Below are positions 1-8,270 of a stretch of DNA of 64,000 nucleotides, piece after piece (position 1 is the first letter of the stretch; every line of letters starts with the position of its first letter). Source of the DNA: Frankiales bacterium (GTDB lineage Bacteria > Actinomycetota > Actinomycetes > Mycobacteriales > SCTD01); the NCBI GenBank assembly GCA_025966135.1, contig JAOPVP010000076.1, positions 1 through 64,000 of the forward strand. The letters are read 5' to 3'. A program made the position numbers and the translations under genes. Below the pieces are notes generated by a model, which ran no database searches, had not been told where the DNA came from, and saw nothing but the letters and a program-made list of their open reading frames with translations.

Positions 1-1843
1 CCTCGGGACCGAGCCGGAGCCGGCCGGTGTCGTCGGTGCGGAGGTTGGGCTTGCCCTCGCTGTCGGTGCCCAGCCATTCGGCCACCCGGGCGATCGTGGC
101 GTCCCGCACGACCGACTGCACGCCGCGCGGCCACAGGATGCCGCCGAGCACGACCGGATGCACGCCCGCCGGGTGGGTCGCCAGGTAGACGACCAGCTCG
201 CACGCCAGCTCGGCCCTGCCCTCCTCCAGCGGCGGCACGGGCCCGATCTCGATCGGGCCGAGGATCCGCACGTTGATCGAGGGCGACGTGGTGAACTCGC
301 GAGGCTCCTCCTCCTCGCGCACCGGCTCGCCCTCGAGGCGCTCCGCCGTGCGGAACAGGCCGTCCTCGCCGAGGCCGATGGAGTCATGCGTCCAGACATA
401 GGTCACCGGCAGCCCCATCAGCGCCGCCAGGCGTACTGCCGGGCGCATGTAGTCGCTGAAGACGAGGAACGTGCCGCCGTACGGGCGGGTGCCGTCGTGC
501 AGCGCGATGCCGTTCAGGATCGCGCCCATGCCGTGCTCGCGGATGCCGAAGTGCAGCGTGCGGCCGTAGCGGTTGCCGGGGAAGTTCTTGGTCTGGTGCT
601 CCTCGGGGATGAAGGACGGCTCGCCCTCCATCGTGGTGTTGTTCGACTCGGCGAGGTCGGCGGAGCCGCCCCACAGCTCGGGCAGCACTGAGGCCAGGGC
701 GTTCAGCACCTCGCCGGAGGCCTTGCGGGTGGCCATGCCCTTCGGGTCGGGCTCGAAGACGGGCAGCACGTCCTGCCAGCCGGCGGGGAGCGAACGGATC
801 AGCATCCGGTCGAGCAGCGCCTTGCCCTCCGCGTTGGCAGCGGCCCAGGCGTCGAAGGCCTGCTGCCACTCGGCGTGCGCCGCGCGTCCGCGGGCGACCA
901 CCTCACGGGCACGGGCGAGCACGTCGTCGGGCACCTGGAAGGAGGTGTCGGGGTCCAGCCCGAGCAGCTGCTTGGTGGCTCGCACCTCGTCGGCACCGAG
1001 GGCGGAGCCGTGCGCCTTGTAGGTGTTCTGCTTGGTCGGTGCCGGCCAGCCGATGATCGTGCGCAGCGCGATGAACGAGGGCCGGTCGGTGACCTCCTTG
1101 GCGGCGCGCAGCGCCTCGTCGAGGGCGGCGACGTCCTCGACGTACTCACCGTCGGAGCGCACCCAGTCGACGCGCTGGACGTGCCACCCGTACGCCTCGT
1201 AGCGCAAGCAGACGTCCTCGGTGAAGGCGATGTTGGTGTCGTCCTCGATGGAGATCCGGTTGTCGTCCCAGATCATCGTGAGGTTGCCGAGGCGCTGCGT
1301 GCCGGCCAGCGAGCTCGCCTCGCCGGAGACACCCTCCTCGAGGTCGCCGTCGGAGCAGATGCACCAGATCGCGTGGTCGAACGGGGACTCCCCGGTCCCG
1401 GCGTCCGGGTCGAGCAGTCCGCGCTCGCGCCTGCTGGCCATCGCCATGCCGACGGCGTTGCCGACGCCCTGGCCCAGCGGCCCTGTCGTAGTCTCGACGC
1501 CCACGGTGTGACCGTGCTCCGGGTGACCCGGGGTGAGGGAGCCCCACTGGCGCAGGTGCGCGATGTCGTCGAGGGTGAGGCCGTAGCCGCTCAGGTACAG
1601 CTGCAGGTAGAGCGTGAGGCTGGAGTGGCCGGCGGAGAGCACGAAGCGGTCCCGGCCGACCCAGGCCGGGTCGCTGGGGTCGTGCCGAAGGTGCCGCTGG
1701 AAGAGCAGGTACGCCGCCGGCGCGAGGCTCATCGCCGTGCCCGGGTGGCCTGACCCTGCGGCCTCGACGGCATCCATCGCGAGGGCCCTCACCACGTCCA
1801 CGGCCCGCTTGTCGAGGTCCGTCCACTCCAGCGTGCTCAACAC
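1..1843 (-). CDS. tkt: Transketolase N-terminal part joined in frame to a BTAD-type regulator fragment (runs off window)
   Basis: Residues 1 to about 495 read as transketolase, the thiamine-diphosphate enzyme that moves two-carbon units in the pentose phosphate pathway: the N-terminal GSGHPG motif, the cofactor-site GDLEEG motif and the [11 protein letters not shown] segment of the Pyr domain are present. After GLGEDG (about 359-370) the same frame continues with about 120 residues unlike any transketolase; they read [25 protein letters not shown] and WLGTD, typical of the winged-helix/BTAD part of large actinobacterial regulators. The last third of transketolase (about 200 residues, rest of Pyr and C-terminal domain) is missing. 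Start: GTG at 1843 or TTG at 1840, with GAGGGG upstream. The join may be an assembly chimera or a real rearrangement. Homology of both halves is clear; the status of the fusion is not. Confidence 0.85.
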   Translation of the reverse strand, partial: MLSTLEWTDLDKRAVDVVRALAMDAVEAAGSGHPGTAMSLAPAAYLLFQRHLRHDPSDPAWVGRDRFVLSAGHSSLTLYLQLYLSGYGLTLDDIAHLRQWGSLTPGHPEHGHTVGVETTTGPLGQGVGNAVGMAMASRRERGLLDPDAGTGESPFDHAIWCICSDGDLEEGVSGEASSLAGTQRLGNLTMIWDDNRISIEDDTNIAFTEDVCLRYEAYGWHVQRVDWVRSDGEYVEDVAALDEALRAAKEVTDRPSFIALRTIIGWPAPTKQNTYKAHGSALGADEVRATKQLLGLDPDTSFQVPDDVLARAREVVARGRAAHAEWQQAFDAWAAANAEGKALLDRMLIRSLPAGWQDVLPVFEPDPKGMATRKASGEVLNALASVLPELWGGSADLAESNNTTMEGEPSFIPEEHQTKNFPGNRYGRTLHFGIREHGMGAILNGIALHDGTRPYGGTFLVFSDYMRPAVRLAALMGLPVTYVWTHDSIGLGEDGLFRTAERLEGEPVREEEEPREFTTSPSINVRILGPIEIGPVPPLEEGRAELACELVVYLATHPAGVHPVVLGGILWPRGVQSVVRDATIARVAEWLGTDSEGKPNLRTDDTGRLRLGPE

Positions 1844-1968
1844 AGGTCCCCTCGTGTCTGGTCTTTCCCCTCGACCCTATCCCTGCCCCGCACGGGGCTC
1901 TTGCCCGTGTGGCCCCGGCACAACCACGCTGAAACACCACCGGGCAGGACGGTCCCGGGGTGCCCCGC

Positions 1969-1974
1969 TAGAGT
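1969..1974 (+). promoter_or_regulatory. -10 box of leaderless ctaB mRNA
   Basis: TAGAGT ends 7 bases before the GTG start of ctaB, so transcription would begin at or next to the start codon. There is no Shine-Dalgarno sequence in front of this GTG. The same box and spacing occur before the kinase gene at 37786. Confidence 0.55.
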
Positions 1975-1981
1975 TCTGGAC

Positions 1982-2920
1982 GTGACGACGTTCGCGGGAA
2001 GAACGTCCGCCGCCGTCCCGGAGACCGCCTCAACCCTCAAGGGTGCCGCGCGCGCCCGGGCCACGGTGGCGGCGTACATCGCCCTCACCAAGCCCCGCAT
2101 CATCGAGCTGCTGCTGGTCACCACCGTCCCGACCATGGTGCTCGCCGCCCATGGCTGGCCCGGATGGGGCCTCACCGCCGCCACCCTGGTCGGTGGCTCG
2201 CTCGCGGCCGGCAGCGCCAACGCGCTGAACTGCTGGTGGGACCGTGACATCGACGTCGTCATGCACCGCACGTCGCGTCGTCCGCTGGCCCGGCACGCCG
2301 TCAGCCCCACCGCCGCGCTGGTCTTCGGCCTGGTGCTGGGCGTGGTCGCGACCGTCGAGCTGGCGCTGACGACCAACCTCCTGTCCGCGCTGCTGGCGGA
2401 CGCCGCGATCGCCTTCTACGTCTGCGTCTACACGATGCTGCTCAAGCGGCGGACCTCGCAGAACATCGTGTGGGGCGGCGCCGCGGGGTGCATGCCCGTG
2501 CTCATCGGGTGGTCGGCCGTCACCAACAGCGTGTCCTGGGCCGCGGCCGTGCTGTTCGCCGTCATCTTCTTCTGGACACCACCGCACTTCTGGGCGCTGG
2601 CCATGAAGTTCAAGGACGACTACGCCCGGGTCCACGTTCCGATGCTCCCCGTGGTGGCCTCGCCGCAGACCGTTGCGCGGCGGATGGTCGGCTACTCCTG
2701 GGCGATGGTCGCCACGTCGGCGCTGCTGGCCTTCGACGGTACCGGTTTCGTCTACGCGATCTCCGCCTTCGTCCTCGGCGCGGTCTTCCTGCGCGAGGCG
2801 CACGTCCTCGAGCGCCAGGTCCGCCGCGGCGCCGCCTTCAACCCGATGCGGCTGTTCCACTGGTCGATCACCTACCTGGCGCTGCTGTTCCTCGCCGTGG
2901 CCCTCGACCAGCTGATCTGA
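1982..2920 (+). CDS. ctaB: Protohaem IX farnesyltransferase (haem O synthase)
   Basis: This 312-residue integral membrane prenyltransferase converts haem B to haem O by adding a farnesyl group, the first step to haem A for aa3-type cytochrome oxidase. The UbiA-family signature is visible: a first Asp-rich motif near [15 protein letters not shown], and many hydrophobic helices; the family motif around [24 protein letters not shown] is also present. The GTG at 1982 is chosen because it follows TAGAGT by seven bases and gives the usual family length; longer readings add unrelated N-terminal sequence. It is divergent from the transketolase gene and convergent with ctaA, which supplies the next enzyme. 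Confidence 0.95.
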   Translation: MTTFAGRTSAAVPETASTLKGAARARATVAAYIALTKPRIIELLLVTTVPTMVLAAHGWPGWGLTAATLVGGSLAAGSANALNCWWDRDIDVVMHRTSRRPLARHAVSPTAALVFGLVLGVVATVELALTTNLLSALLADAAIAFYVCVYTMLLKRRTSQNIVWGGAAGCMPVLIGWSAVTNSVSWAAAVLFAVIFFWTPPHFWALAMKFKDDYARVHVPMLPVVASPQTVARRMVGYSWAMVATSALLAFDGTGFVYAISAFVLGAVFLREAHVLERQVRRGAAFNPMRLFHWSITYLALLFLAVALDQLI

Positions 2921-3014
2921 ACTGCCGGGGCCACCGTGGTCGTGGCGGCTCTGCGGCGTTCCGTCGTACCAGAGCGTGGTGGAGCAGGGAGACGGCCCGG
3001 CGGTGGGCCCGTTC

Positions 3015-3950
3015 CTACCGCGTCTGCAGCGGGATCGGCTCGGCGACGGGCTGCGGCGGTACGTGGGCGCGCGCGCGTGTCGTCAGGTGCAACCACGCCG
3101 CTGTCGTGAAGACGAGCGTGGCGCCGAGCACGTGTAGCCCCACCAGGAACGCCGGCACTCCGGTGAAGTACTGCCAGTAGCCGACCCCGCCTTGCGCCAC
3201 GACCAGCCCGACCAGACCCAGCGCCCAGCGCCGGTACGGCGTGCGCCAGGCCACGAGCGTGGTCGCGAGGACCAGGCCGACGAGCAGGTAGACGCCGTCG
3301 GCATGCAGCTGCGTGACGTTCTGCGGGTTGAACGGGAGCCGGCGCACCTTGGGGTCGCCGGCATGCGGTCCAGTGCCGGTCACGAGCGTGCCCAGCACCA
3401 GGACGAGGGCGCTGGCGGCGACCAGCGCTCCGCTCAGGCCGGCCAAGAGCCGTTGATCCACGGACCCGGCCCCGGTCAGCCCCTGCGGCTTCCGTGGAGC
3501 ACCGGGCGCATCGAGGACGCGGCGCAGCAGAGCGGCCGCGCCATAGACCAGTGGAAAGCTGGTGAGGAAGTGCAGGATAAGCACGTAGGGGTTGAGTCCC
3601 GACAGCACGAGCAGTCCGCCGATGACGGCCTGCAGTGGCACGACCGCGGCCTGCACCAGCGCCAGTCGCGACCAGCTCTTCGGGTGCGGGACACGGCGTA
3701 CGGCGAGGACCAGCGCGATGCCCACCCCCTCCATCACCAGGGCCAGCAGCCGGTTGCCGAACTCGATGTAGCCGTGCGGGCCGAGGGCTGCGGTGTTGGC
3801 CAGGGAGCCACCCGTGCAGCGGGGCCAGGTCGGGCAGCCCAGACCTGATCCGGTCACGCGGACGGCGGTGCCCGTGACGACCAGCAGCATCTGCAGCGCG
3901 AGGGCGGTCTGTGCCAGGCGCAGGACCATGGTGCGGGTCACCTGGAGCAC
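3015..3950 (-). CDS. ctaA: Haem A synthase (COX15/CtaA family)
   Basis: This 311-residue polytopic membrane protein oxidises the C8 methyl of haem O to a formyl group, giving haem A. Eight hydrophobic segments are visible. The first outer loop carries a Cys pair (GLGCPTWPRC), as in the subtype with a redox-active disulphide, followed by a Glu/Asn-Arg helix (YIEFGNRLLA). Histidines in LILHF, LHADGV and GLHVLG are candidate haem ligands. The GTG start at 3950 lies 6 bases after a TAGGCT box on the minus strand, so the mRNA is probably leaderless. It faces ctaB across 94 bases. Confidence 0.93.
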   Translation of the reverse strand: MLQVTRTMVLRLAQTALALQMLLVVTGTAVRVTGSGLGCPTWPRCTGGSLANTAALGPHGYIEFGNRLLALVMEGVGIALVLAVRRVPHPKSWSRLALVQAAVVPLQAVIGGLLVLSGLNPYVLILHFLTSFPLVYGAAALLRRVLDAPGAPRKPQGLTGAGSVDQRLLAGLSGALVAASALVLVLGTLVTGTGPHAGDPKVRRLPFNPQNVTQLHADGVYLLVGLVLATTLVAWRTPYRRWALGLVGLVVAQGGVGYWQYFTGVPAFLVGLHVLGATLVFTTAAWLHLTTRARAHVPPQPVAEPIPLQTR

Positions 3951-3956
3951 GTCACC

Positions 3957-3962
3957 AGCCTA
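3957..3962 (-). promoter_or_regulatory. -10 box of leaderless ctaA mRNA
   Basis: On the minus strand TAGGCT is followed by 6 bases and then the GTG of ctaA. No Shine-Dalgarno sequence is present, which fits leaderless translation. Confidence 0.5.
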
Positions 3963-4061
3963 CGTGCGCCGCGCCTGGACGGCCTTCCGGTGGGCACCAG
4001 CTGCGCCAGAGGTGCGGGCAACCGGGGCTGCTGGGTGTGACGGACGCCGCAGCTGAAGGAC

Positions 4062-4077
4062 CGGACTCATGAGTCCG
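4062..4077. promoter_or_regulatory. Operator 1, palindrome CGGACT-N4-AGTCCG
   Basis: A perfect 16-bp palindrome (arms CGGACT/AGTCCG, spacer CATG) lies about 50 bases before the efflux-pump start. It overlaps where a -35 box would be if TACGGT at 4086-4091 is the -10. A second copy with the same arms is 33 bp downstream. The TetR regulator encoded behind the pump gene is the likely ligand (inference). Confidence 0.6.
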
Positions 4078-4094
4078 CTTGTCGGTACGGTTTC

Positions 4095-4110
4095 CGGACT
4101 TCGGAGTCCG
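4095..4110. promoter_or_regulatory. Operator 2, same CGGACT-N4-AGTCCG arms
   Basis: The arms match operator 1 exactly, with spacer TCGG. Centre-to-centre distance is 33 bp, about three helical turns, so two regulator dimers could sit on the same face. The site covers the expected transcription start, which would give tight repression. Confidence 0.6.
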
Positions 4111-4125
4111 TTTGGAAGGCCGCAC

Positions 4126-5589
4126 ATGTCATCGCCCGACGCCCGTCCGCACCCGAGTCGCACGTTGCTCGTGCTTGCCCTGCCTGCCCTGTCGTTCTCG
4201 CTGGCCCAGACGATGTTGGTACCTGCCTTCGGCGCTCTCGTCCGCGAACTGCACAGCGACGTGGCCACCGTCACCTGGCTCCTCACCGGCTATCTGGTGG
4301 CCGCAGCGGTGTTCACGCCCCTCGTTGGCCGGCTGGGCGACATGTTCGGCAAGCGCCGCATGCTGGTGCTGTCCCTGGTGGCCTTCGCGGCGGGCAACGC
4401 GCTCTCCGCCCTCGGGCAGGACGTCGGCGTGGTCATCGCCGGCAGGGTCGTGCAGGGCATCGCAGGTGGGCTCTTCCCGCTGTGCTTCGGCATCATCCGC
4501 GACGAGTTCCCGCGCGAGAAGGTCGCCGGCAGCGTAGGCCTGGTCTCGGCCACGATCGGTATCGGTGGGGGCGCCGGTCTCCTGCTGGGCGGCGTCATGG
4601 TCGACCACCTCGGGTACTCCTCGATCTTCTGGTTCGGCGCGGGCCTGTCGGTGGTTTCTCTCATCGCCATCGCGTTGCTGGTTCCCGAGTCACCCGCACG
4701 CGTGCCCGGCAAGGTCGACGTCCGCGGTGCGCTCGTGCTGAGCATCGCCCTCGTGCTGCTGCTCGTCGCCGTGTCGCAGGGGCGGACGTGGGGCTGGGGC
4801 AGCCCGAATACCGTGGGGGCGGCTGTCATCGGTGCGGTGGTGCTCGCGCTCTGGGTGCTGCTGCAGCGGCACACCCAGGAGCCCCTCGTCGATGTGCGCA
4901 CCCTCGCGAAGCCTGCGGTCCTGCTCACCAACACCGCCACGATGCTCGTCGGCTTCGGGATGTTCGGCGCCTACGTCCTCATCCCGCAGCTCGTCGAGGC
5001 GCCGACCTCGACCGGTTACGGCTTCGCGGCGAGCGCCACCCACGCGGGTCTTCTCATGCTCCCCGGCTCACTGAGCATGCTCGTCTTCGGTCCCGCCTCG
5101 GGCGCTCTGGGGTCGCGCTACGGTCACCGCTTCTCGCTCGGCCTCGGTGCGGCGCTCGCTGCCCTGGGCCTGGTGATGCTGGCTGCCTTCCACGGCAGCG
5201 ACCTGGCGATCGCGTTCTGGTTCCTGGTGCTGTCCGCCGGCATCGGGTTCGCCTTCGCGGCCATGCCCAACCTCATCCTGACCGCCGTACCCCCGGAGCA
5301 GACCGGCCAGGCCACGGGCTTCAACGCGGTCGTGCGCTCGGTCGGCAGCTCCATCGGTACCCAGGTGACCGCCGTCATCGTCGTGTCGAGCGCGGCCTCG
5401 GGATCGCTCGTCCCGAAGGACTCCGGGTACGTCGAGGCCTTCGTGGTCTGCGCGGTCGTCGCCGGCGCCGCTGCCGTCGTGGCCCTGCTGGTGCCGCGTG
5501 TCACGTCGAGGGACCACGTGCGGATGGGTGACGAGATCGCAGCCGCCAGTCTGCTGCCCGGGCCGGCGCTCGCGGGCGACCCGGCATGA
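4126..5589 (+). CDS. MFS multidrug efflux transporter, DHA2 (14-helix) family
   Basis: This 487-residue membrane protein has about 14 hydrophobic segments and the MFS motif A (GRLGDMFGKRR) after helix 2, as in EmrB/QacA-type proton-driven drug exporters of the cytoplasmic membrane. The ATG at 4126 is preferred over an upstream in-frame ATG at 4069, because GGAAGG lies 7 bases before it and the upstream ATG sits inside operator 1. Its stop codon overlaps the start of the TetR gene by four bases (ATGA), so the two are translationally coupled. The substrate cannot be read from sequence. Confidence 0.9.
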   Translation: MSSPDARPHPSRTLLVLALPALSFSLAQTMLVPAFGALVRELHSDVATVTWLLTGYLVAAAVFTPLVGRLGDMFGKRRMLVLSLVAFAAGNALSALGQDVGVVIAGRVVQGIAGGLFPLCFGIIRDEFPREKVAGSVGLVSATIGIGGGAGLLLGGVMVDHLGYSSIFWFGAGLSVVSLIAIALLVPESPARVPGKVDVRGALVLSIALVLLLVAVSQGRTWGWGSPNTVGAAVIGAVVLALWVLLQRHTQEPLVDVRTLAKPAVLLTNTATMLVGFGMFGAYVLIPQLVEAPTSTGYGFAASATHAGLLMLPGSLSMLVFGPASGALGSRYGHRFSLGLGAALAALGLVMLAAFHGSDLAIAFWFLVLSAGIGFAFAAMPNLILTAVPPEQTGQATGFNAVVRSVGSSIGTQVTAVIVVSSAASGSLVPKDSGYVEAFVVCAVVAGAAAVVALLVPRVTSRDHVRMGDEIAAASLLPGPALAGDPA

Positions 5590-6149
5590 GCACCGTGATC
5601 CGCACTCGGAGGGCTGACGCCGTCCGCAACGCCCAGAAGGTCCTGGAGGCGGCCCGTGAGGTCTTCGCCGAGCGGGGTCTGGAGGCCGGTGTCGACCAGG
5701 TCGCGGCCCGCGCCGGCGTGGGCAAGGCCACCGTCTACCGGTGCTACGCCACGAAGGAAGACCTGATCACGGCGGTCGTCGGCGCCAGGGTGGACTGGTT
5801 CACCGCTCTGGCCCGAGACGCGGTTGCGTCCGCAGACCCGTGGGCGGCCTACGTCAGCCTGCTCGACCAGGGCGCGGAGTCCGGGTGCAGCAGCGCGCTG
5901 CTGCACGCTGGGCTGGCTGCGGCGCCGAGCAGTGCGGAGCTCGAGCACAAGCGCGCGCTCTGCCGGTCTGCACTGCAGGACCTCCTCGACGTCCTGAAGG
6001 CGCGGGGCCGCGTGCGCGCCGACATCACCGCGCGCGAGGTCACCGTGCTGCTCTGCGGCGCCTTCCGCACCCTGCGCGAGGAGGGCGTTCAGGACCTCGC
6101 CGAGTGGCGCCGCTACGCCGATCTGGTCGCCGCCGCGACCCGCGTGTAG
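5586..6149 (+). CDS. TetR-family repressor of the adjacent efflux pump
   Basis: This 187-residue protein has a TetR N-terminal helix-turn-helix (about residues 20-60, with VAARAGVGKATVYRCYATKEDL) and a helical ligand-binding C-terminus. It overlaps the pump gene by ATGA and shares its transcript. The standard model for such pairs is repression of the pump and itself until the drug binds. The two identical-arm palindromes before the pump are its likely sites. The ligand is unknown. Confidence 0.88.
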   Translation: MSTVIRTRRADAVRNAQKVLEAAREVFAERGLEAGVDQVAARAGVGKATVYRCYATKEDLITAVVGARVDWFTALARDAVASADPWAAYVSLLDQGAESGCSSALLHAGLAAAPSSAELEHKRALCRSALQDLLDVLKARGRVRADITAREVTVLLCGAFRTLREEGVQDLAEWRRYADLVAAATRV

Positions 6150-6169
6150 CCGCTCACCACGCGGAGCGG
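6150..6169. terminator. Small hairpin between convergent genes
   Basis: CCGCTC (6150-6155) pairs with GAGCGG (6164-6169) across an 8-base loop, exactly between the TetR gene and the convergent permease gene. There is no T-run, so a terminator role is only suggested by position. Confidence 0.3.
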
Positions 6170-6171
6170 AA

Positions 6172-6939
6172 CTACTCCCAGCGGAACGCTCTCGCGGCGG
6201 CGACCAGCGCGACAACCGCCCAGACGACGAGGGTGGCGAGGTCGCGTGCGACGAGGTCGCGATGCTGGAGCAGCTGGCGCAGACCGTCGGACAACGCGGC
6301 GGTGGGGAGGTAGCGCAGCACGTCGGCAGCCGCACCGTACTCGCTGAGGGGGAAGACGACGCCGCCGAGCAGCAGCAACACGAACCACACGAGATTGGCC
6401 GCAGCCAACGTGGTGAGGCCCCGCAGGGTCCCTCCGAGAAGCAGGCCGAGGCCGCTGAACGCCGCCGTGCCCAGGGCCACGAGCGCCACCACGCCAAGGA
6501 CGTCGCCGTGCGGGTGCCAGCCGAGCAGCCAGCCGACAAGGCCGATGAGCATGAGCTGGAGCAGCTCGACGACGAGCACGCCGAGGGTCTTGGCCGCCAG
6601 GAGCACGGCGCGGGGGAGCGGGGTGGCACCGAGGCGCTTGAGGACGCCGTACTGGCGCTCGAAGCCGGTCGCGATGGCCTGGCCGGTGAAGGCTGTCGAC
6701 ATGACGGCGAGGGCGAGGACGCCCGGGACGAAGAAGTCGACCCGACGGCCGGGCACAGTCACGAACGGCACCAGAGTGAGGACCACCAGCAGCCCCAACG
6801 GGATGACCAGCGTGAGCAGGACCTGCTCGCCGTTGCGGAGGGTGAGGGTCAGCTCGGCCTTGGTCTGCGCCCTGAGCATCTGGCCGCGGGAGGCCGCGGC
6901 CGGCCGGGGCGACAGGGTCCCGGGCGTCCAGGTCGTCAT
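6172..6939 (-). CDS. ABC-2 type exporter permease (DrrB-like)
   Basis: This 255-residue membrane protein has about six hydrophobic segments and the ABC-2 layout of DrrB-type permeases; the segment ATGFERQYGVLKRLGATPL is typical of the family. It would pair with the ATPase encoded just upstream to export a drug, lipid or other hydrophobic compound. Its ATG at 6939 overlaps the ATPase stop codon (ATGA), showing coupling. A longer reading to 7032 would run inside the ATPase gene and is not needed. The substrate is unknown. Confidence 0.88.
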   Translation of the reverse strand: MTTWTPGTLSPRPAAASRGQMLRAQTKAELTLTLRNGEQVLLTLVIPLGLLVVLTLVPFVTVPGRRVDFFVPGVLALAVMSTAFTGQAIATGFERQYGVLKRLGATPLPRAVLLAAKTLGVLVVELLQLMLIGLVGWLLGWHPHGDVLGVVALVALGTAAFSGLGLLLGGTLRGLTTLAAANLVWFVLLLLGGVVFPLSEYGAAADVLRYLPTAALSDGLRQLLQHRDLVARDLATLVVWAVVALVAAARAFRWE

Positions 6940-7853
6940 GCGCGGAGCTCCCGTCCGGTGAGGTCCAGGAAGACGTCCTCGAGCGAGCGCTGGGCCTGCA
7001 GGCCGGCGGGCATCACGCCCTGCGCGGCGCACCAGGCGGTCACACCGGCGAGTAGCTGCGGACCCTCGGCGCCCTCGACCAGGTAGCTGCCCGCTGGTGA
7101 CTCCTTTGCGACGCTGCCATGAGGGAGGGTCCGGGTGAGGTCGTCGAGGTCGAGTCCGGGAGCGGCCTTGAAGCGGATCTGGCCGCCGCCCTGCGTCAGC
7201 TCGGGGACCGTGCCCCGCGCGACCAGCCGCCCGTGGTCGATCACCACGACGTCGTCGGCGAGCTGAGCGGCCTCGTCCATGAGGTGGGTGGTGAGCAGGA
7301 CCGTCACGCCGTCCTCGCGCAGCGCCTCGACCAGCTCCCAGGTGGCCCGGCGGGCCTGCGGGTCCAGACCCGCCGTGGGCTCGTCCAGGAACACCAGCTC
7401 GGGCCGCCCGACGACCGCCATCGCGAGCGACAACCGCTGCTGCTGGCCGCCGGACAGGCGCCGGAAGCTGGTTCGCGCGACGTCCGTGAGCCCGAGCCGG
7501 TCCAGCAGGTCAGCGGCGTCGAGGGGGTCGCGGTGGAAGGAGGCGAACAGGCGGAGGAGCTCGCCGGCCCGAAGTCCCGGGTAGCCGCCGCCGGACTGCG
7601 GCATCACTCCGACCCGCGGCTTGAGGGCCTGGTCCCTCGGGTCCAGCGCCAGGACCCGCACGGCGCCGCCGTCGGCCGCGCGGAAGCCCTCTGCCACCTC
7701 GACGGTGGTGGTCTTGCCCGCTCCGTTGGGGCCGAGGAGCGCACACACGGTGCCCCGCTGCACCTCGAACGACAGGCCGTCGACGGCCGTCCTGGCGCCG
7801 TACCGCTTGACGAGGTCGACGACCTCCAATGCGGTGTCGGTCACGGTCAGCAT
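6936..7853 (-). CDS. ABC exporter ATPase (DrrA-like)
   Basis: This 305-residue nucleotide-binding subunit shows Walker A (GPNGAGKTT), signature LSGGQQQR, Walker B ending in LDEPTAGLDP and the H-loop TTH. The C-terminal tail with EDVFLDLTGREL is characteristic of DrrA-type ATPases. The ATG at 7853 gives a standard N-terminus; upstream in-frame sequence is low-complexity and derives from the C-run block. It forms a two-gene operon with the permease. The 5' flank is very G-rich on the coding strand, which may affect expression. Confidence 0.9.
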   Translation of the reverse strand: MLTVTDTALEVVDLVKRYGARTAVDGLSFEVQRGTVCALLGPNGAGKTTTVEVAEGFRAADGGAVRVLALDPRDQALKPRVGVMPQSGGGYPGLRAGELLRLFASFHRDPLDAADLLDRLGLTDVARTSFRRLSGGQQQRLSLAMAVVGRPELVFLDEPTAGLDPQARRATWELVEALREDGVTVLLTTHLMDEAAQLADDVVVIDHGRLVARGTVPELTQGGGQIRFKAAPGLDLDDLTRTLPHGSVAKESPAGSYLVEGAEGPQLLAGVTAWCAAQGVMPAGLQAQRSLEDVFLDLTGRELRA

Positions 7854-7881
7854 CGTAAACGGCCGCCGGCCTGGGTCGGGG

Positions 7882-7962
7882 GCCCCGTACCCCTGCCCCC
7901 GTGCCCCCTGCCCCCGTGCCCCGCGCCCTTGCCCCCCGCCCCCACTTCCCTCCCTCGGCCCC
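7882..7962. repeat. C-run low-complexity block
   Basis: About nine runs of 3-6 C are separated by two or three bases (GTA, TG, GTG, CTTG and the like). On the minus strand, which is the sense strand of the ATPase gene, these are G-runs and could form G-quadruplexes in its leader. Together with the array at 8033-8189 this fills the 417-base gap between two divergent transcription units, where no gene is seen. Confidence 0.6.
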
Positions 7963-8032
7963 GATTCGGACACGAGGTGCACGCTCAGCAGGCATCCCTC
8001 CTTCGGGGCGGAGGGAGGGAAGTGGAGGGGGC

Positions 8033-8189
8033 GGCGTCGGAAGGGGGCGGCGTCGGAAGGGGGGAAGGGGGGAGGCGTCGGAGGGGGGAGGCTTCGGGAG
8101 GGGGGAGGCTTCGGAAGGGGGGCGGCGTCGGAAGGGGGGCGGCGTCGGAAGGGGGCGGCTTCGGGAGGGGGGCGGCTTCGGGAGGGGGC
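8033..8189. repeat. G-run tandem repeat, nine units of 16-17 bp (one expanded)
   Basis: Units follow GGCKTCGGRAGGGGGGM. Nine copies are visible; eight are 16-17 bp and the second is 25 bp with an extra GGGGGGA. Units differ at one or two positions (GGCGTC or GGCTTC, GGAA or GGGA), and the G-run is five or six long. The array is on the sense strand of sufR and upstream of its promoter. Open reading across it gives only Gly/Arg-rich low complexity, so it is not coding. Confidence 0.85.
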
Positions 8190-8257
8190 GGGTTCCTAAG
8201 GGTGCCCTTCGTGGTGGCCGTCACCGCGCCCGGGTTCGACCTCGGGCAGCATTTAGG

Positions 8258-8269
8258 ACACACTTGTGT
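8258..8269. promoter_or_regulatory. Likely SufR operator over the sufR promoter
   Basis: ACACA (8258-8262) and TGTGT (8265-8269) form an inverted repeat that ends one base before the sufR GTG. A -10-like CACACT would lie inside it. Actinobacterial SufR proteins are known to repress their own suf operon, so an autoregulatory operator is the natural reading. Confidence 0.5.
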
Positions 8270-8270
8270 T

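Noticed and set aside
158..1753. Long open frames on the plus strand across the transketolase gene
   Set aside because: They are antisense frames of a high-GC gene, with Arg/Ala-rich low-complexity products and no conserved motifs. The same holds for the many other long frames opposite suf, agl, FtsX and SDR genes.
4069..4126. Earlier ATG at 4069 for the efflux pump
   Set aside because: It lies inside the first operator palindrome, lacks a ribosome site and adds residues before the normal N-terminus.
8033..8189. CRISPR-like repeat array
   Set aside because: The units are directly adjacent without unique spacers, are only 16-17 bp and G-rich, and no cas genes are nearby.
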